From the IMG/VR virus record IMGVR_UViG_3300008113_000864, positions 1 through 22,946 of that record: 22,946 nucleotides of DNA, one strand, 5' to 3'. Origin of the DNA: a virus. Position numbers and translations under genes: made by a program. Below, piece after piece: positions 20,707-22,946 of the stretch (positions within the stretch are counted from its first letter, which is position 1; each line of letters starts with the position of its first letter). Under the pieces are notes generated by a model. That model saw nothing but the letters and a program-made list of their open reading frames with translations, ran no database searches and had not been told where the DNA came from.

Positions 20707-21327
20707 GTGAATCTGGCAATCTGTATACCGGCTAGGGACGAGGTTCACGCCGGTTTTGCGAAGGATCTCGCTGTGCTTTCCGCGAAATGGTATGCCAGCG
20801 TTCCTGCTGGTATTCGCTTTGACATCCACATGGTTAGCGGTACTCTGATTGCTGATCAGCGGATGAAGTTGGTCCGCATGGCCTTGGATGGCGCGGCTGA
20901 CTACATCTTGTTTCTCGATAGCGATATGAGGTTTCCGTCTGACGTAATCGTGTCTCTAATGCGGCATGACTTGGACATCGTTGCGGCAAACTATGCGACG
21001 CGCCGGTTACCTGTTAAGACTGTCGCGTTCAAGAATTTCCAGAAGTTACAGTATGTTACGTCTGACTCTTCAAAGACAGGGTTAGAAGAAGTCGATGCTG
21101 TCGGTATGGGATGTATGCTGATTAAGGCAAACGTGTTCCGTACTATGGCAGAACCGTGGTTTCAGATTGGCTATTCGCCAGACTGGAAAGCGTTTGTCGG
21201 TGAGGACATGTACTTCTGCCGCGAAGCGCAAAAGGCAGGCTTCAAGGTCCACATTGACCATGATGTCTCAAAACAAGTAAGACATATCGGTGTGCTAGAG
21301 TTTATGCACGAACACGTTGATCTTTAA
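20707..21327 (+). CDS. GT2-like glycosyltransferase
   Basis: This 206-residue protein starts at GTG 20707, directly after the preceding stop codon. It shows ICIPARDEV at the N-terminus, YILFLDSDMRFP with the DxD metal/nucleotide-sugar motif (Asp71, Asp73), VAANYATRR, VDAVGMGCMLIKANVF and FVGEDMYFCREAQKAGFKVHIDHD, where the GED motif would hold the catalytic base. This is the GT-A fold of family 2-type enzymes. It may glycosylate DNA, a virion protein or the host surface. Enzymes of this shape between terminase and portal occur in several podovirus groups, substrates unknown. Confidence 0.8.
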   Translation: MNLAICIPARDEVHAGFAKDLAVLSAKWYASVPAGIRFDIHMVSGTLIADQRMKLVRMALDGAADYILFLDSDMRFPSDVIVSLMRHDLDIVAANYATRRLPVKTVAFKNFQKLQYVTSDSSKTGLEEVDAVGMGCMLIKANVFRTMAEPWFQIGYSPDWKAFVGEDMYFCREAQKAGFKVHIDHDVSKQVRHIGVLEFMHEHVDL

Positions 21328-21337
21328 GGAGTTTCCG

Positions 21338-21505
21338 ATGAAGGGTAAGTCGAAAGTAGCTGCTGTGATGTCGGAGTACAAAAAGGGTAAACTCCACGCT
21401 GGCGTTAATCCTAAGGGCCCGAAGAAAGCTCCTTTAGCCAAGAGCCGCAAGCAGGCCATCGCGATTGCACTCTCAGAAGCGGGTATGACAAAGAAGTCAA
21501 AATGA
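21338..21505 (+). CDS. DUF6496-like small basic protein
   Basis: The product is 55 residues. AAGGAG stands eight bases before ATG 21338, so the longer frame from 21317 is not needed. It contains MSEYKKGKLHAGVNPKGP and KSRKQAIAIALSEAGMTKK, the pattern of small phage proteins I know as DUF6496, often near head genes. The family name is from memory. Its stop overlaps the next start as ATGA. Confidence 0.7.
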   Translation: MKGKSKVAAVMSEYKKGKLHAGVNPKGPKKAPLAKSRKQAIAIALSEAGMTKKSK

Positions 21506-22056
21506 ACCACTTTTTTGATGACATCCAAGGCTGGTTCAACTTCACAAGACCGTATCGCGAAGCAGTTCTGAGTGCTCCTAAAAACGGTGCCGTGTTCGTT
21601 GAAATCGGCTGCTGGAAGGGTCGCTCTTCTGCTTATCTTGGTGTCGAAATAGTCAACTCTGGCAAAGACATACAGTTATACTGCGTCGATCACTGGAAGG
21701 GTTCTGACCAAGTCCACAAAGATGATCCGGAGCTGAAGTCGGTGTACTCAATTTTTAAAGCGAACATGAAGAAGATCGAGGGTCTCAAGATGACCCCTAT
21801 CCGGTCTGACAGTGCTTCTGCCGCGTCGAAGTTTGAGGACGAGTCAGTCGACTTTGTGTGGGTTGATGCGGGTCACGAATACGAAGAAGTGAAGGCTGAC
21901 ATCGAGGCGTGGATGCCTAAGCTGAAACGGGGCGGAGTCATGGGAGGTGACGATTACCCGTTCGATGGTGTATCTAAGGCTGTGAAAGAATTACTGCCCA
22001 AGCACGAGGTTGGCTCAGAGACCGGCTGGAAGTGGTGGCGCGTGAGAAAGGTTTAA
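21502..22056 (+). CDS. Class I SAM-dependent methyltransferase
   Basis: This 184-residue protein has FVEIGCWKGRSSAYL (about 31-45), the Gly-rich SAM-binding motif I, then YCVDHWKGSD (motif II with acidic end), DFVWVDAGHEYEEVKADIEAW (about 118-138) and KRGGVMGGDDY. This is the Methyltransf_24-type fold, often found with glycosyltransferases and modifying small molecules or sugars. No DPPY-type motif of DNA adenine methylases is seen, so a restriction-evasion DNA methylase is unlikely. It follows the glycosyltransferase closely, suggesting a joint modification pathway. Confidence 0.82.
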   Translation: MNHFFDDIQGWFNFTRPYREAVLSAPKNGAVFVEIGCWKGRSSAYLGVEIVNSGKDIQLYCVDHWKGSDQVHKDDPELKSVYSIFKANMKKIEGLKMTPIRSDSASAASKFEDESVDFVWVDAGHEYEEVKADIEAWMPKLKRGGVMGGDDYPFDGVSKAVKELLPKHEVGSETGWKWWRVRKV

Positions 22057-22059
22057 GGC

Positions 22060-22946
22060 ATGGCGATCTCAGGATACGACCCCGACAACATTCCCGTTAA
22101 TGTTTCAGCTCCCCGTGCCTATGACGATGATACGGGTATCCTGACACCTGGTCTGCAAGACCAGCCTATGGACGAGGAAGAGTTTCGCTCACGCGTTCGC
22201 CAGTCCATCGAAGACGCAGCAGTTTATATCGATACCTATATCGCCCCAGAGCGCGAAGCCGCGATGTCTTACTATCTGGGCAACTCGTTTGGTAACGAGG
22301 AACAGGGAAGCTCGCAGGTTGTGCTCACAGAAGTGCGCGACACTGTTTTGGCAATGCTGCCATCGTTGCTCCGTATTTTTACCGGCGGCGATAAGGTTTT
22401 AGAGTTTGTTCCGAAAACGGCTGAAGATGTCGAAGTAGCTGAACAGCAAACCGACTTCATCAACTATATCTTTATGCAGGAGAACCCAGGCTTCCGCATT
22501 CTCCATGACGCGATGAAAGATGCGCTCATTCTGAAAGAAGGCGTTCTGACTTGGTATAAGCGCGACGAAGAGACTGTCGAAGAGTATAGCTACTCAGGTC
22601 TGTCGCAAGAAGAAGCGGCAATGATCGCTCAAGATCCAAGCGTCACGGTTTTGGAATACCGCGAAGAGCAATCCGTGATGCAGCGCGACAATGTGGTTAC
22701 CATGTCGCCTGACGTTATGATGATGCCACAGATGATCTCAATGCGAGTTAAGCGGGTCATTCGTGAGCCACGCTATGTGGTCGAGTGCATCCCTGTTGAG
22801 CAATTCATTATCGATAATCAGGCAACCTGCATCGAGGACGCTCTCATTGTAGGCCGCCGCAAACTCGCAACTGTGTCAGAGTTGGTAGCGATGGGCTACG
22901 ACAAGGACTTGGTTGAGATGAACGCTGGCTCAGGTGGGTTTGAGCT
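22060..22946 (+). CDS. Portal protein (3' partial)
   Basis: The gene begins at ATG 22060, four bases after the methyltransferase stop with an AAGG site, and runs past the window end; 295 residues are visible. It shows EEFRSRVRQSIEDAA, YIAPEREAAMSYYLG, TEVRDTVLAMLPSLLRIFTGG, FMQENPGFRILHDAMKDALILKEGV, and VIREPRYVVECIPVEQFIID. This matches N-terminal parts of podovirus portal (head-tail connector) proteins that form the ring through which DNA is packaged. The order terminase, small proteins, portal fits the start of the late operon. Confidence 0.85.
   Translation, partial: MAISGYDPDNIPVNVSAPRAYDDDTGILTPGLQDQPMDEEEFRSRVRQSIEDAAVYIDTYIAPEREAAMSYYLGNSFGNEEQGSSQVVLTEVRDTVLAMLPSLLRIFTGGDKVLEFVPKTAEDVEVAEQQTDFINYIFMQENPGFRILHDAMKDALILKEGVLTWYKRDEETVEEYSYSGLSQEEAAMIAQDPSVTVLEYREEQSVMQRDNVVTMSPDVMMMPQMISMRVKRVIREPRYVVECIPVEQFIIDNQATCIEDALIVGRRKLATVSELVAMGYDKDLVEMNAGSGGFE

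Noticed and set aside
1-22946. tRNA genes
   Set aside because: No cloverleaf with the conserved GTTCRA-type T-loop and matching acceptor ends was noticed, though a dedicated scan was not possible.

Overview
The window is a stretch of a tailed double-stranded DNA bacteriophage genome (Caudoviricetes). The virion proteins (internal/ejection type proteins, a virion lytic transglycosylase, no tail-tube or tape-measure gene seen) suggest, but do not prove, a short-tailed podovirus-like phage of a Gram-negative bacterium. Genes are tightly packed, many overlap as ATGA, TAATG or GTGA, and most have purine-rich ribosome binding sites. Both ends cut genes: a tail/fibre gene at the left and the portal gene at the right. 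I see no tRNA, rRNA, CRISPR array or insertion sequence. No DNA or RNA polymerase gene of the usual phage families was recognised here, so replication probably leans on the host polymerase.

Layout. (1) 1-6005, plus strand: end of the virion block, with a fibre-like protein ending in a peptidase S74-like chaperone tail, a protein with a lytic transglycosylase domain, and two large proteins that look like internal or ejection proteins. (2) 6006-6494: HNH homing-type endonuclease. (3) 6495-6701: control region with a perfect extended -10 promoter, tandem hairpins ending in a terminator (a possible small RNA), a perfect DnaA box and an AT-rich tract. (4) 6702-9831: early/replication operon of overlapping genes: a mini membrane protein, a protein with a DnaA domain IV-like DNA-binding region, a MazG/DUF6378-like protein, a PD-(D/E)XK nuclease, a broken XRE-type regulator, a RuvC-like resolvase and an SSB-like protein with an acidic tip, closed by a strong terminator. 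(5) 9910-12123: primase-helicase fusion, followed by a dense cluster of CGACA/TGTCG motifs around a hairpin, a candidate origin. (6) 12280-13705: Cys-rich and hypothetical proteins, an HNH nuclease and, overlapping its 3' end in another frame, a zinc-ribbon miniprotein. (7) 14004-15299, minus strand: a four-gene accessory cassette with its own promoter and terminator, including a 30-residue membrane protein. (8) 15365-15838: small terminase. (9) 15839-16173: a second control region with a perfect DnaA box, a promoter, five tandem 17-bp palindromic repeats and C-runs. (10) 16174-18385: small serine recombinase and a run of small proteins, including a BPL_N-type amidotransferase-like protein and an Rmf/CrpP-like protein. 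(11) 18382-22946: large terminase, small basic and Cys-rich proteins, a GT2-like glycosyltransferase, a class I methyltransferase, and the portal.

How it fits together. The left control region probably drives early replication genes, in which a DnaA-like DNA binder, primase-helicase, SSB-like protein, exonuclease and resolvase would act on phage DNA. The most unusual theme is initiation control: two exact DnaA boxes, a phage protein resembling the DnaA DNA-binding domain, and two separate repeat clusters, one beside the primase-helicase and one before a resolvase-type recombinase. This arrangement resembles plasmid replication and dimer-resolution regions more than a typical lytic podovirus. 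The right half is the packaging and head start of the late region, running toward the virion block that presumably closes the genome circle at the left edge.
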